A stretch of DNA of 64,000 nucleotides from Bifidobacterium choerinum (lineage in GTDB: Bacteria > Actinomycetota > Actinomycetes > Actinomycetales > Bifidobacteriaceae). The notes below the pieces were generated by a model. It worked only from the letters and a program-made list of their open reading frames with translations. It ran no database searches and had not been told where the DNA came from. Shown here in pieces: positions 18,830 through 26,941 of the stretch. The stretch is from positions 39,417-103,416 of the forward strand of contig NZ_JGYU01000009.1 of NCBI RefSeq assembly GCF_000741135.1, read 5' to 3'. The translations under genes were made by a program, and so were the position numbers. Every line of letters starts with the position of its first letter. Within the stretch, counting starts at the first letter, position 1.

Positions 18830-19651
18830 TCAGCGCGCGAAGACGCGGTCGAGCCACCGGAAGGCGAGGGACGGCCAGACGTCGACGCCGGGTTCGATGC
18901 CGTCGGTGCCGCCCCATGCGGTCTCGGCTGTTGCGAGCGACAGGCCATGTCCGCCGGTCGGGAACAGATGCGCCTCGATCGGCACATCCGCGGCCTTGCA
19001 GGCGGCGATGAGCAGCAGCGTGTTCTCGACCGGCACGCAGTCGTCCGGCACCGTGTGCCAGACGAAGACCGGCGGCGTCTTCGCGCCGATGTGCTCCTCG
19101 ATCGAGACCTCGCGCATCATGTCGGGGTCGGCGTAGCGCTCGCCGAGCAGTGCGCGGAAGCTGCCGTCGTGGCGGTGTTCGCCGGCGCTGATGACCGGGT
19201 AGGACAGCATCAGCGCGGCCGGTCGCAGCATGTCCGGATCATAGCCGTGGGCGCGCATCACGTCGTCGGAGGCGCTCGTCGCGAAGTCGGCGGCGAGATG
19301 GCCGCCCGCGGAGAAACCGATGACGGCGATGCGCGACGTGTCGACGTGCCATTCGTCGGCGTGATCGTGCATCAGCCGCACCGCCTCGGCCACCTCGAGC
19401 ACGGCGGTCGGGTAGATGGACGGCTTGCATGAGTAGTGCAGCACGAAGGCGTCGCAGCCGTGCGCGAGGAATCGGAACGCGATCGGCTCGCCCTCGCGGC
19501 CGGTCGTCATCTCGTAGCCGCCGCCGGGCAGCACGAGGACGGCCGGGCGGCGTCGATCGGGGTCGATGTCCGGATAGTTGTCGGGGATGTAGCCGGCGAA
19601 GCGCGCGTCGGTGCCGTCGATGCCGGCGATCGTGGTCTCGAAATACTGCAT
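18830..19651 (-). CDS. Alpha/beta hydrolase, acetyl-esterase-like
   Basis: Serine hydrolase of 273 residues resembling the carbohydrate acetyl-esterase/BD-FAE group. The oxyanion segment VLVLPGGGYEMTT, the nucleophile elbow GFSAGGH, an Asp in VPDDCVPVENT and the final His in FPTGGHGLSL are in the usual order. There is no signal peptide, so it acts in the cytoplasm. In this context it could remove O-acetyl groups, for example from galactose of xyloglucan side chains. AAAGGAGT lies before ATG 19651. The fold assignment is firm, the substrate is inferred. Confidence 0.82.
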   Translation of the reverse strand: MQYFETTIAGIDGTDARFAGYIPDNYPDIDPDRRRPAVLVLPGGGYEMTTGREGEPIAFRFLAHGCDAFVLHYSCKPSIYPTAVLEVAEAVRLMHDHADEWHVDTSRIAVIGFSAGGHLAADFATSASDDVMRAHGYDPDMLRPAALMLSYPVISAGEHRHDGSFRALLGERYADPDMMREVSIEEHIGAKTPPVFVWHTVPDDCVPVENTLLLIAACKAADVPIEAHLFPTGGHGLSLATAETAWGGTDGIEPGVDVWPSLAFRWLDRVFAR

Positions 19652-19772
19652 GGCACTCCTTTGTTCGGGTCGTCGGCGACGTCGACGTCGCCGCCGTGGG
19701 GGGGGGCGGACGGTCCGTCGACCATATTAGTTCATTCGTCGAAATATTCTGGTGGGGATATCCGGGCGCCCG

Positions 19773-21395
19773 TCAGATCCACGAGTCGAGCCACATATGG
19801 CTCAGCCAGAACTCGTACGGCACCGGCATCGCCGTCCAGATCGGGTAGAAGAAGATCGAGATCAGCGTCGTCACGACGAGGACGCCGATCAGCGTCGCGC
19901 GCCACAGCGCCGATGTGCAGGTCTCGCGGATCCAGTCGAGCACATAGCAGATCGCGAGGGTGATCCACGGCAGCAGCACGATCGAATAGAACGTGAAGGT
20001 CGTGCGGTGCAGATACTGCGCCCAAGGCAGCCAGCCAGCGAGGAAGCCGGCGAGCACGGCCCAGATGCGCCAGTCGCCGCGCCTCCAGATCGCGATGCCG
20101 ATCGCGACGAGCGTGCACAGCGATCCGAGCCACCAGATGATCGGGTTGCCGAGCGACGTCACCGCGGCGACGCATTCGCTTTTCGGCGCGAGCGAACACA
20201 GGCCGGGATGGCCGGAAGGCTTCTCCCAGTAGAAGCTCGTCGGACGGATCTGCAGCGGCCAGGTCAGCGGGTTCGCCTTGTAGTCGTGCGGCGCGTCGAG
20301 CGTCGTGTGGAACTGCCACATCTGCCGGTGGTATTCGACGAAGGAACGCAACGTCGGCGGCAGCCATGCGACGCCCTGGCCGGGATGGGAGAGCGCCCAG
20401 TCGTGCATGTAGGAGTCGGGATGGATGAACCATCCGATCCACGTCGCCAGATAGCTCAGCGCGTACAGCGGGATCATATACAGCGCGGCGAGCAGCCCGG
20501 AGCCGAGGCCGGCGTTGAGGAACCAGTGCCGGTAACCGGCCTGATGGTACAGCCAGGCGTCCCACAGCACGCTGATGATGCAGAAGACGGCGAAGAAATA
20601 GGTGCCGGACCATTTGACACCGGTCGCCAGGCCGAGCAGCACGGCGGCGCCGACGCGGTACCAGGAGCATGCGATCTGCGGCGGCTTGGCGTCCGGGTCG
20701 GCTTCATGCGCGGCGAACAGACGCCGGCGCGACCAGTCGCGGTGCATGACGAGCAGCATGAACGCGCCGAGCGCGAACACCATGATGAAATTGTCGAGCA
20801 GGGCGGTGCGGCTCAGCACGATGCCGACGCCGTCGATCGCCATCAGATAGCCGGCGACGAGCGCGACCGGCATGTTATGCCACAGGCGCAGCGCCAGGCG
20901 GATCAGGATGACGATCGCCACGACGCCGGCGAGCGCCGTCGCGATGCGCCACGCCCAGACGTGCTGCGCGCCGCCGCACAGCCTGAGCCCCAACGCGATG
21001 AGCCATTTGCCCATCGGCGGATGCACGACGTATTCGGCCGAGTCGAGCCATCCGTCGACGTCGCCGGCGGCGAAGGGGATGTTCGGACTGACTCGCTCTC
21101 CGTTCCAGACGACGGTGTCGGGCCAGTCGCGCGGTTCGCCAGTGTTGAGCATCGTCCATGCGTCCTTGACGTAGTAGGTCTCGTCGAAGACGACGGCGCG
21201 CGGTTCACCGAGGCGGATGATGCGCAGCAGCGCGCCGAAGAGCGCGACGATGAGCGTCAGCCCCCACGAGACCGGTGCGGACAGCGGCGGGATGCGCGTG
21301 GCCGTGGGGTTCTCGGCGACGTCGCTTGCGCGCCGGCCGTGCCGCGGACGGGTGAGCGCGAACATGGCGGTGGTGAAGGACCTGGCAGCGGACAT
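19773..21395 (-). CDS. Polyprenol-phosphate-mannose--protein mannosyltransferase (GT39)
   Basis: Membrane enzyme that transfers mannose from a polyprenyl carrier to Ser/Thr of exported proteins. About 540 residues with around ten hydrophobic helices. The first extracytoplasmic loop has the catalytic-type FDETYYVKDAW, followed by VVHPPMGKWLIALG; both are hallmarks of actinobacterial Pmt. I chose ATG 21395 because GGAGG lies 7 bases upstream; an ATG 18 bases further upstream is possible. Divergent from rsmI, an arrangement common in actinobacteria. Confidence 0.92.
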   Translation of the reverse strand: MSAARSFTTAMFALTRPRHGRRASDVAENPTATRIPPLSAPVSWGLTLIVALFGALLRIIRLGEPRAVVFDETYYVKDAWTMLNTGEPRDWPDTVVWNGERVSPNIPFAAGDVDGWLDSAEYVVHPPMGKWLIALGLRLCGGAQHVWAWRIATALAGVVAIVILIRLALRLWHNMPVALVAGYLMAIDGVGIVLSRTALLDNFIMVFALGAFMLLVMHRDWSRRRLFAAHEADPDAKPPQIACSWYRVGAAVLLGLATGVKWSGTYFFAVFCIISVLWDAWLYHQAGYRHWFLNAGLGSGLLAALYMIPLYALSYLATWIGWFIHPDSYMHDWALSHPGQGVAWLPPTLRSFVEYHRQMWQFHTTLDAPHDYKANPLTWPLQIRPTSFYWEKPSGHPGLCSLAPKSECVAAVTSLGNPIIWWLGSLCTLVAIGIAIWRRGDWRIWAVLAGFLAGWLPWAQYLHRTTFTFYSIVLLPWITLAICYVLDWIRETCTSALWRATLIGVLVVTTLISIFFYPIWTAMPVPYEFWLSHMWLDSWI

Positions 21396-21528
21396 CTCAA
21401 ACCTCCCGGACATCGTGGCGCCGGCGATGCCGTCGTCCGGCGCGCGTGTCCCACGCTACCGGAGGTCGTGTATGGCGTCGACCGTGCATGGCGGCGCGTT
21501 TGGGAGACGCGCGCGGCATACTGAAGGC

Positions 21529-22545
21529 ATGACGGCACACAGCATCGATGACGAAACGCATGGCAACGGATACGCGGCGGGCCCTGATACGGACGGGCGG
21601 ACGGACGACGGGACGGCGACGCAGGTTGACGTCGAACTCGGCGACGCGGCGCTCGACGTGCATGTTCCACGTGGAACGGTCGTACTCGCGGCGACGCCGA
21701 TCGGCAACACGGCGGACGCGTCGGCGCGTCTCGTCGCGCTGCTCGAACGCGCCGACATCGTCGCCGCCGAGGACACGCGCCGCCTGTACGCGCTCGCGAA
21801 CCGCCTCGGCGTGCATGTGGCGGGACGCGTCGTCGCTAACCACGACCACAACGAACGCGGCAAGGCCGACGGGCTGCTCGACGAGGTGGCCGCCGGTGCG
21901 ACGGTGCTCGTCGTCTCCGACGCCGGCATGCCGACGATCAACGATCCGGGACTGGCGATCGTGCGCCGCGCAATCGAACGCGGACTGCCGGTGACCTGCG
22001 CGCCGGGGCCCTCCGCCGTGCTCGACGCGCTCGCATTGTCCGGGCTGCCGACCGACCGCTTCTGCTACGAGGGGTTCCTGCCGCGCAAGCACGCCGAACG
22101 CGTGCAGCATCTGCGCGCGCTCAAAGGCGAACGGCGCACGGTCGTGTTCTACGAAACGCTGCACCGCATCGCCGATGCGATGGCCGACCTCGAGGAGATC
22201 TTCGGCCCCGACAGGCCGATGGCGCTGTGCCGCGAGCTGACGAAGGACTACGAGCAGATCCGGCGCGGCACGATCGGCGAGATCAGGCGGGGCGTCGAGG
22301 ACGACCCGCCGCGCGGCGAGATGGTGCTCGTCGTCGGCGGCGCGCAGGACGGCGAGGAGGACGGCGGCGAGACCTTGGGCGTCGAGGCGCTCGCCGCGCT
22401 CGCGACGCGTTACGCGCAGGAGCACGACGTGCGCATCAAGGACGCGATCGCGACGGTCGTCGCCGAGCATCCAGGGGTGGACGGCGCGCTCGCGAACAAG
22501 AAACAGGTGTATGCGGCCGTGCTCGCCGCGCGAGGCGGACGCTGA
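21529..22545 (+). CDS. rsmI: 16S rRNA (cytidine1402-2'-O)-methyltransferase
   Basis: SAM-dependent ribose methyltransferase for C1402 of 16S rRNA. About 338 residues. The family core is clear: VVLAATPIGN, EDTRRLYAL, NHDHNERGKADGLL, VVSDAGMPTINDPG, CAPGPSAVLDALALSGLPTDRF and FYETLHRI. The N-terminal extension of about 45 residues is acidic and unconserved. The ATG at 21529 lies 6 bases after CATACT, so the mRNA may start at or near the start codon; a weak GAAGG is also present. Confidence 0.94.
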   Translation: MTAHSIDDETHGNGYAAGPDTDGRTDDGTATQVDVELGDAALDVHVPRGTVVLAATPIGNTADASARLVALLERADIVAAEDTRRLYALANRLGVHVAGRVVANHDHNERGKADGLLDEVAAGATVLVVSDAGMPTINDPGLAIVRRAIERGLPVTCAPGPSAVLDALALSGLPTDRFCYEGFLPRKHAERVQHLRALKGERRTVVFYETLHRIADAMADLEEIFGPDRPMALCRELTKDYEQIRRGTIGEIRRGVEDDPPRGEMVLVVGGAQDGEEDGGETLGVEALAALATRYAQEHDVRIKDAIATVVAEHPGVDGALANKKQVYAAVLAARGGR

Positions 22546-22586
22546 GGCGGCGGACGCGCGTCGCCGTCCTCGCTATGGGTGGTGGG

Positions 22587-22931
22587 TTATGCGCGTGCGC
22601 GGTCGACGGAGTCGAACAGCATCTGCAATGTCTCGCGCACGCCAGGACCGCCCTGCTGGGAGATGTATTCGAGCAGGTTCGCGTCGGCGGAACGGTTGAC
22701 GATGACCCATTTGCGCAGATGCGGCGCGTGGCGCGCGATATGCCACAGGACCTCGATCGGCGTGTCCGGGTCGCTCGCGACCGTCGGCGTCAGACGGATC
22801 GGCGGCGCCGGCGGCGTCAGCGGCTCGACGCACGATTCGCTTGCGGCGCAATCCTCGGCTCGCGTCGATTCGAGGCGGCGATGTGCGGCGCGTGCGCGTT
22901 TCGCGCAACCGCGACGATGAGACATAGACAT
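22587..22931 (-). CDS. Small variant leucine-rich repeat (LRV) protein
   Basis: 114 residues. The second half (PDTPIEVLWHIARHAPHLRKW ... NLLEYISQQGGPGVRETLQ) matches the variant leucine-rich repeat helical module frequent in actinobacterial proteins, in which each unit has the pattern Pro-x-x-x-L-x-x-IA-x-x-x-P-x-LR. The N-terminal half is Arg-rich and unconserved. Function is unknown. GGGGGA precedes ATG 22931. It lies between rsmI (convergent) and the AbiEi-like gene. Confidence 0.65.
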   Translation of the reverse strand: MSMSHRRGCAKRARAAHRRLESTRAEDCAASESCVEPLTPPAPPIRLTPTVASDPDTPIEVLWHIARHAPHLRKWVIVNRSADANLLEYISQQGGPGVRETLQMLFDSVDRARA

Positions 22932-23034
22932 GGAAATCCCCCGATGGTCGTCGATAACTGGATACTGTAGCCGCCGGTGTCGAACAACGGCGGCGGTATG
23001 GGCGTCGGCGCGGCATCGGCCGCCGTCGGCGTGG

Positions 23035-23859
23035 TCAGGCGATGCAGGCGAAATCAGCGATCACCTCGCGCGCCCGTTGCGCCGCATGCAGGTAGGCGCA
23101 GCCCTCGAGAATGAGCAAGCAGTCTTCGATGTCGATGCTGAAATGGCGCAGCAGCTGCAGGATCAGTTCGTCGAGCGACTGCTCGTAGATGTCCTCCGGC
23201 GGGCACATCGCCAGATCGCAGACCGTGCGCTCGGGCGTCGTGACGGTCAGCGGTCCGACCGGCTGTGTCTGCTTCGGCGGGACGCGCCGCTCGCGCACGT
23301 TGATCGGGCGCCCCATCAGCGGCGCGCGGTAGTGCGTCGTCGACAGGACGTCGACGGCGCTCGGGAACTCGCCGCCGAGCCACACCCATGCCGCCGCGCG
23401 GCCGCAGGCGACGAGCTGCGGGTTCGGCAGCATCGCCGCGACGATCGCGGCGCGGCCGTACAGCGTCTCGCCATCGGCGCTGCGGTAGGCGTGGCGTTCG
23501 TCGAGCGCGACGAGCGCGCCGGCGCGCACGAGGCTGCGCATCGCGAAGGGACCGGGGAGGTTGTCGTAGGTGTACAGGACCGTCTGCGTGGTCGCGTCGT
23601 CGTCGCCGGCGCCCATATGGCGGCTCCTCGCGCCGTCCGGGGCGGTGCCGTCATGCGGCCTCCGCGTCGTGTCGTGGCGGGGGAAGAGGCCGTCGACGCC
23701 TGCGTCGTCGTAGGTGAAGCAAGCCGCCTTGCGCAGGTCGATGCACGGCTGGCGGCGCTTGTCGTCATGCGTCGAGCGCGGCCGTTCGTCGTCCGCCGGC
23801 GGCTGCCACAGCGGCAGCATCGGCTGGTAGGCCTCGGTATGCCGGTCATGAACGCCCAT
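23035..23859 (-). CDS. AbiEi-like antitoxin-domain protein
   Basis: 274 residues. The middle and C-terminal parts (LVRAGALVALDERHAYR, the YGRAAIVAAMLPNPQLVACG segment, SAAVWLGG-like AAWVWLGGEFP, TTPERTVCDLAM) resemble the actinobacterial AbiEi-type winged-helix/antitoxin-like proteins that often carry a nuclease-like tail. No nuclease motif is visible here and no AbiEii toxin gene is adjacent, so it is an orphan. The first 80 residues are low complexity; a shorter start at 23616 is possible, but GGAGAGGAGG eight bases before 23859 supports the long form. I cannot assign a function. Confidence 0.5.
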   Translation of the reverse strand: MGVHDRHTEAYQPMLPLWQPPADDERPRSTHDDKRRQPCIDLRKAACFTYDDAGVDGLFPRHDTTRRPHDGTAPDGARSRHMGAGDDDATTQTVLYTYDNLPGPFAMRSLVRAGALVALDERHAYRSADGETLYGRAAIVAAMLPNPQLVACGRAAAWVWLGGEFPSAVDVLSTTHYRAPLMGRPINVRERRVPPKQTQPVGPLTVTTPERTVCDLAMCPPEDIYEQSLDELILQLLRHFSIDIEDCLLILEGCAYLHAAQRAREVIADFACIA

Positions 23860-24384
23860 CGGTCATGCCTCCTCTCCTCGTCCCCGGCTCGCGCCGGCAC
23901 TCGTCGGCGCGTCTGCGCACGTCCGCTCGTGATGGGCGGCGTGTCCGGCCGGGTGACGAAGCCCGTGGCGTCGGTTGCCGTCGATCGGTGGCCGGACACG
24001 CCATGCATGCGCCGTCGGCACGGGATGTGCGTCATGGCGCATGGGACGAGCGTAGGGTCGGGGCGCGCGGAGGTGCAAGGCGAGCGGCGAACAATGTGCA
24101 AATGTGGATAACCGGCGTGGGATGCCCACCGCGTGTGGATGACGATGTGGACGGGGCGGTGCGTTGTGGACATCGTCGTGGATGCATCCACACGTTATCC
24201 ACATGCCGGCCGCACGGCGGTTGTTGGCGTTGCGCCATGCGGTACGCCCGGACGGGGCGGTGCGCGGATGACGGCGCGATCGCATGGGATGGGTCTGCGC
24301 GCCGGTCGCGGCGCGGCCGCACGCCGCTGCCGGCGGGGCCTCGCGTGATGCGGTGGTGTCCGCGTGCTGCCGGATAATCGGCGC
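23860..24384. other. Gene-free spacer upstream of metG with DnaA boxes
   Basis: A 525-base GC-rich spacer with no credible gene. Its notable content is a group of DnaA-type boxes between 24103 and 24203, listed separately. A GATAAT at 24373-24378 sits six bases before the metG ATG. Confidence 0.6.
24103..24203. promoter_or_regulatory. DnaA-box cluster 1
   Basis: Two perfect TTATCCACA boxes in opposite orientation, at 24103-24111 (as TGTGGATAA) and 24195-24203, flank a one-mismatch copy TGTGGATGA (24134-24142) and weaker TGTGGAC copies at 24146 and 24165. Palindrome GTGGATGCATCCAC spans 24178-24191. No AT-rich unwinding element and no dnaA or dnaN gene is near, so a role in DnaA titration or regulation is more likely than an origin. 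Confidence 0.55.
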
Positions 24385-26247
24385 ATGACTCATATTATGG
24401 TGAATGTCGCTTGGCCGTATGCGAACGGCCCCCGTCATATCGGCCACGTCGCGGGCTTCGGTGTGCCTTCGGACGTCTACGCGCGCTACCAGCGCATGAA
24501 GGGCAACGACGTGCTCATGGTCTCCGGCACCGACGAGCACGGAACGCCGATCCTCGTCGAAGCGGACAAGGAAGGCGTCACCCCGCAGGAGCTCGCGGAC
24601 CGCTACAACCGCGTCATCGCCTCCGATCTGTGCAAGCTCGGCCTGAGCTACGACCTGTTCACGCGCACGACGACGAAGAACCACGAACTCGTCGTCCAGG
24701 AACTGTTCCGCCAGTGCCTCAAAAACGGCTACATCTACAAGGGCACGCAGAAGGTCGCGATCTCCCCGTCGACCGGCCGCACGTTGCCGGACCGCTACAT
24801 CGAAGGAGAATGCCCGATCTGCCATGCGCCGGGCGCGCGCGGCGACCAGTGCGACAACTGCGGCAATGAGCTCGACCCGGACGAGCTGATCAACCCGGTC
24901 TCGAAGATCAACGGCGAGACGCCGATCTTCCAGGAGAGCGAGCACTACTTCCTCGACCTGCCGGCGCTCGCCGATGCGAACCTCGCATGGCTCAAGACGC
25001 GTCAGGGCTGGCGCACGAACGTCCTCAACTTCTCGATCGGCCTGTTCCGCGAGGTCAAGCCGCGCGCGATCACGCGCGACATCGACTGGGGCATCCCGAT
25101 CCCGGTCCCCGGCTGGATCGACAACCCGAACAAGCGCCTGTACGTGTGGTTCGACGCCGTCATCGGCTACCTGTCCGCGTCGATCGAATGGGCGCGGCGC
25201 TCCGGCGACCCCGAGGCGTGGCGCAAGTGGTGGAACGACCCGTCGACGCCCGGCTACTACTTCATGGGCAAGGACAACATCACGTTCCATTCGCAGATTT
25301 GGCCCTCCGAGATGATCGCCTACAACGGCGGCGGTTCGAAGGGCGGCGAGGCCGGCCAGCTCGGCCCGCTCAACCTGCCCGAGCAGGTCGTGGCCTCCGA
25401 GTTCATGACGATGGAGGGCAAGAAGTTCTCGTCGTCGCGCGGCATCGTCATCTACGTCAAGGACATCCTCGAACGCTATCCGGTGGACGCCGTCCGCTAC
25501 TACATCTCGGTCGCCGGCCCGGAGAACTCCGACTCCGACTTCACGTGGTCCGAGTTCGTCCGCCACAACAACGAGGAGCTCGCCGCGTCGTGGGGCAACC
25601 TCATCAACCGCGTCGCGAACCTCATCGCGAAGAACTTCGGCGAAGTGCCGCCGATCGCCGAGGACAGGCTGACCGGCGAGGACCGCGCGCTGCTCGCCGA
25701 GTCCGCGGCCGCCTTCGACACCGTCGGCTCGCTCATCGAGACGCATCATCAGAAGAACGCGCTCAACGAGGCGATGCGCCTCGTCGGCGACATCAACAAG
25801 TACATCTCGGCGACCGAACCGTGGAAGATCAAGGACGATTCCGATCGTCTGGGCACGGTGCTCCATGTGGCCGCGCAGGCGGTGCTCGACGCGAACCACC
25901 TGCTCGCGCCGTTCCTGCCGCACTCGGCGCAGAAGGTGTGGGAGGCGCTCGGCGGCACCGGCACGTTCTCGCCGTTGCCGCACATCGAAGAGGTCACCGA
26001 CCTTGACGACCCAGCCTTCCATTACCCGATCATCACCGGCGACTACGTGCTCGGCGAAACGCTGCGCCCGTGGAGGAGCGAACCGATCGAGGTCGGCGCG
26101 AAGGTCGCCAAGCCGACGCCGATCTTCGCGAAGATCCCGGCCGAGGCCGTCGACGAGGAGCTCGCCCGCTTCGAGACCGCGCTCAACGCGCGCCGCGAGG
26201 CCGAGGCGCAGCGCCTCGCCGCCGAGCAGGCGAAGCTCGCCGAATAA
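24385..26247 (+). CDS. metG: Methionine--tRNA ligase
   Basis: Class I aminoacyl-tRNA synthetase of 620 residues that charges tRNA-Met. The signatures are HIGH ([10 protein letters not shown]), a four-Cys zinc knuckle ([17 protein letters not shown]) and the KMSKS variant KFSSS ([11 protein letters not shown]). The anticodon-binding alpha-helical domain follows from about residue 400. There is no C-terminal tRNA-binding EMAP domain. The ATG at 24385 follows GATAAT by six bases and has no Shine-Dalgarno site, so a leaderless mRNA is likely. Confidence 0.96.
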   Translation: MTHIMVNVAWPYANGPRHIGHVAGFGVPSDVYARYQRMKGNDVLMVSGTDEHGTPILVEADKEGVTPQELADRYNRVIASDLCKLGLSYDLFTRTTTKNHELVVQELFRQCLKNGYIYKGTQKVAISPSTGRTLPDRYIEGECPICHAPGARGDQCDNCGNELDPDELINPVSKINGETPIFQESEHYFLDLPALADANLAWLKTRQGWRTNVLNFSIGLFREVKPRAITRDIDWGIPIPVPGWIDNPNKRLYVWFDAVIGYLSASIEWARRSGDPEAWRKWWNDPSTPGYYFMGKDNITFHSQIWPSEMIAYNGGGSKGGEAGQLGPLNLPEQVVASEFMTMEGKKFSSSRGIVIYVKDILERYPVDAVRYYISVAGPENSDSDFTWSEFVRHNNEELAASWGNLINRVANLIAKNFGEVPPIAEDRLTGEDRALLAESAAAFDTVGSLIETHHQKNALNEAMRLVGDINKYISATEPWKIKDDSDRLGTVLHVAAQAVLDANHLLAPFLPHSAQKVWEALGGTGTFSPLPHIEEVTDLDDPAFHYPIITGDYVLGETLRPWRSEPIEVGAKVAKPTPIFAKIPAEAVDEELARFETALNARREAEAQRLAAEQAKLAE

Positions 26248-26276
26248 GCGACTATCGGCGGTCCGGACCGCGGTTT

Positions 26277-26322
26277 CGAAGGCCGGTGCGAGGATGGATA
26301 TCCGTCCTGCACCGGCCTTCGC
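26277..26322 (+). terminator. Terminator of metG
   Basis: CGAAGGCCGGTGC at 26277 pairs with GCACCGGCCTTCG ending at 26322, with further pairing toward the loop (GGATGGAT/ATCCGTCC). It begins 30 bases after the metG stop codon. Confidence 0.75.
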
Positions 26323-26343
26323 CATGCGTCGGGGAGGTCCGTC

Positions 26344-26502
26344 TGGCCGGTTGTGAACGTCTGCGGTGCGGTTCGTGTCGGTTGCGTTCGCGGAGATGGC
26401 CGGTTGTGAACGTTTCGGGTGCGGTTTGTGTCGGTGATGTTCGCGAAGGTGGTCGGTTGTGAACGTCTGCGGTGCGATCTGCGCCGGCGGCGTTCGCGGA
26501 GG
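26344..26502. repeat. 53-bp-period intergenic tandem repeat, array 2
   Basis: Three copies of a 53-bp unit start at 26344, 26397 and 26450, exactly 53 bp apart. The shared core is CGGTTGTGAACGT...GGTGCG...GTTCGCG; within each unit GTGAACG and CGTTCGC are near inverse complements. The rest of the metG-exporter spacer (26503-26874) shows no gene. Confidence 0.85.
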
Positions 26503-26874
26503 CGGATTTCCGCGGACGCGGCAGGTTGCAGGTCGGGTGCGGCGCGTTGGCGCGCAGCGGGTTTTGCTGGAGGCGAAGGGCGTCGTGACGGTGGCGCGGC
26601 GATGGACACAACTGCGGGGCGGTGCTGGTGGAAGTGGGACAATCGTTGGAATGGCGCCGTTTTGGCGACATTGAGGTCGGCTGTGCACATGCGCGCCGCC
26701 GGCCGATTCTCCCGTTCCGCGCCTGTTTTTCAGGGAATTTTCAGAAAATCGTAGCGTCGCACTCAGCAACGGATGGTTATATGAATCCTGTCAGCGATCG
26801 CCACAGGCTCGCCGACGAGGTTCCTTCCAGAACCCCATAACTGAACCCTTCTTCTCTCTTCTCTCTATTGAAAT

Positions 26875-26908
26875 GCCGGCGGCCTTCTCTCCGCCGGCTT
26901 TTTCTTTT
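26875..26908 (+). terminator. Strong intrinsic terminator without an obvious gene
   Basis: GCCGGCGG (26875-26882) and CCGCCGGC (26891-26898) form a perfect stem, followed by TTTTTCTTTTCC. Polarity is rightward. It lies about 630 bases beyond metG, which already has a terminator, so an undetected rightward transcript may end here. The leftward exporter genes start their stops at 26942. Confidence 0.7.
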
Positions 26909-26941
26909 CCTTTTTCTTCCCGCACCGTCCGACCTGCCCGA

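Noticed and set aside
24103..24203. Chromosomal origin oriC
   Set aside because: No dnaA, dnaN or rpmH nearby, too few boxes and no AT-rich unwinding region.
26344..26840. Small proteins encoded over array 2
   Set aside because: The open frames arise from repeat sequence, have no ribosome-binding site and share no conserved product between units.
26750..26850. tRNA- or SRP-RNA-like sequence
   Set aside because: GGTTCCTTCC lacks a T-arm pairing and there is no GGAAG-type SRP tetraloop, so no known RNA family fits.
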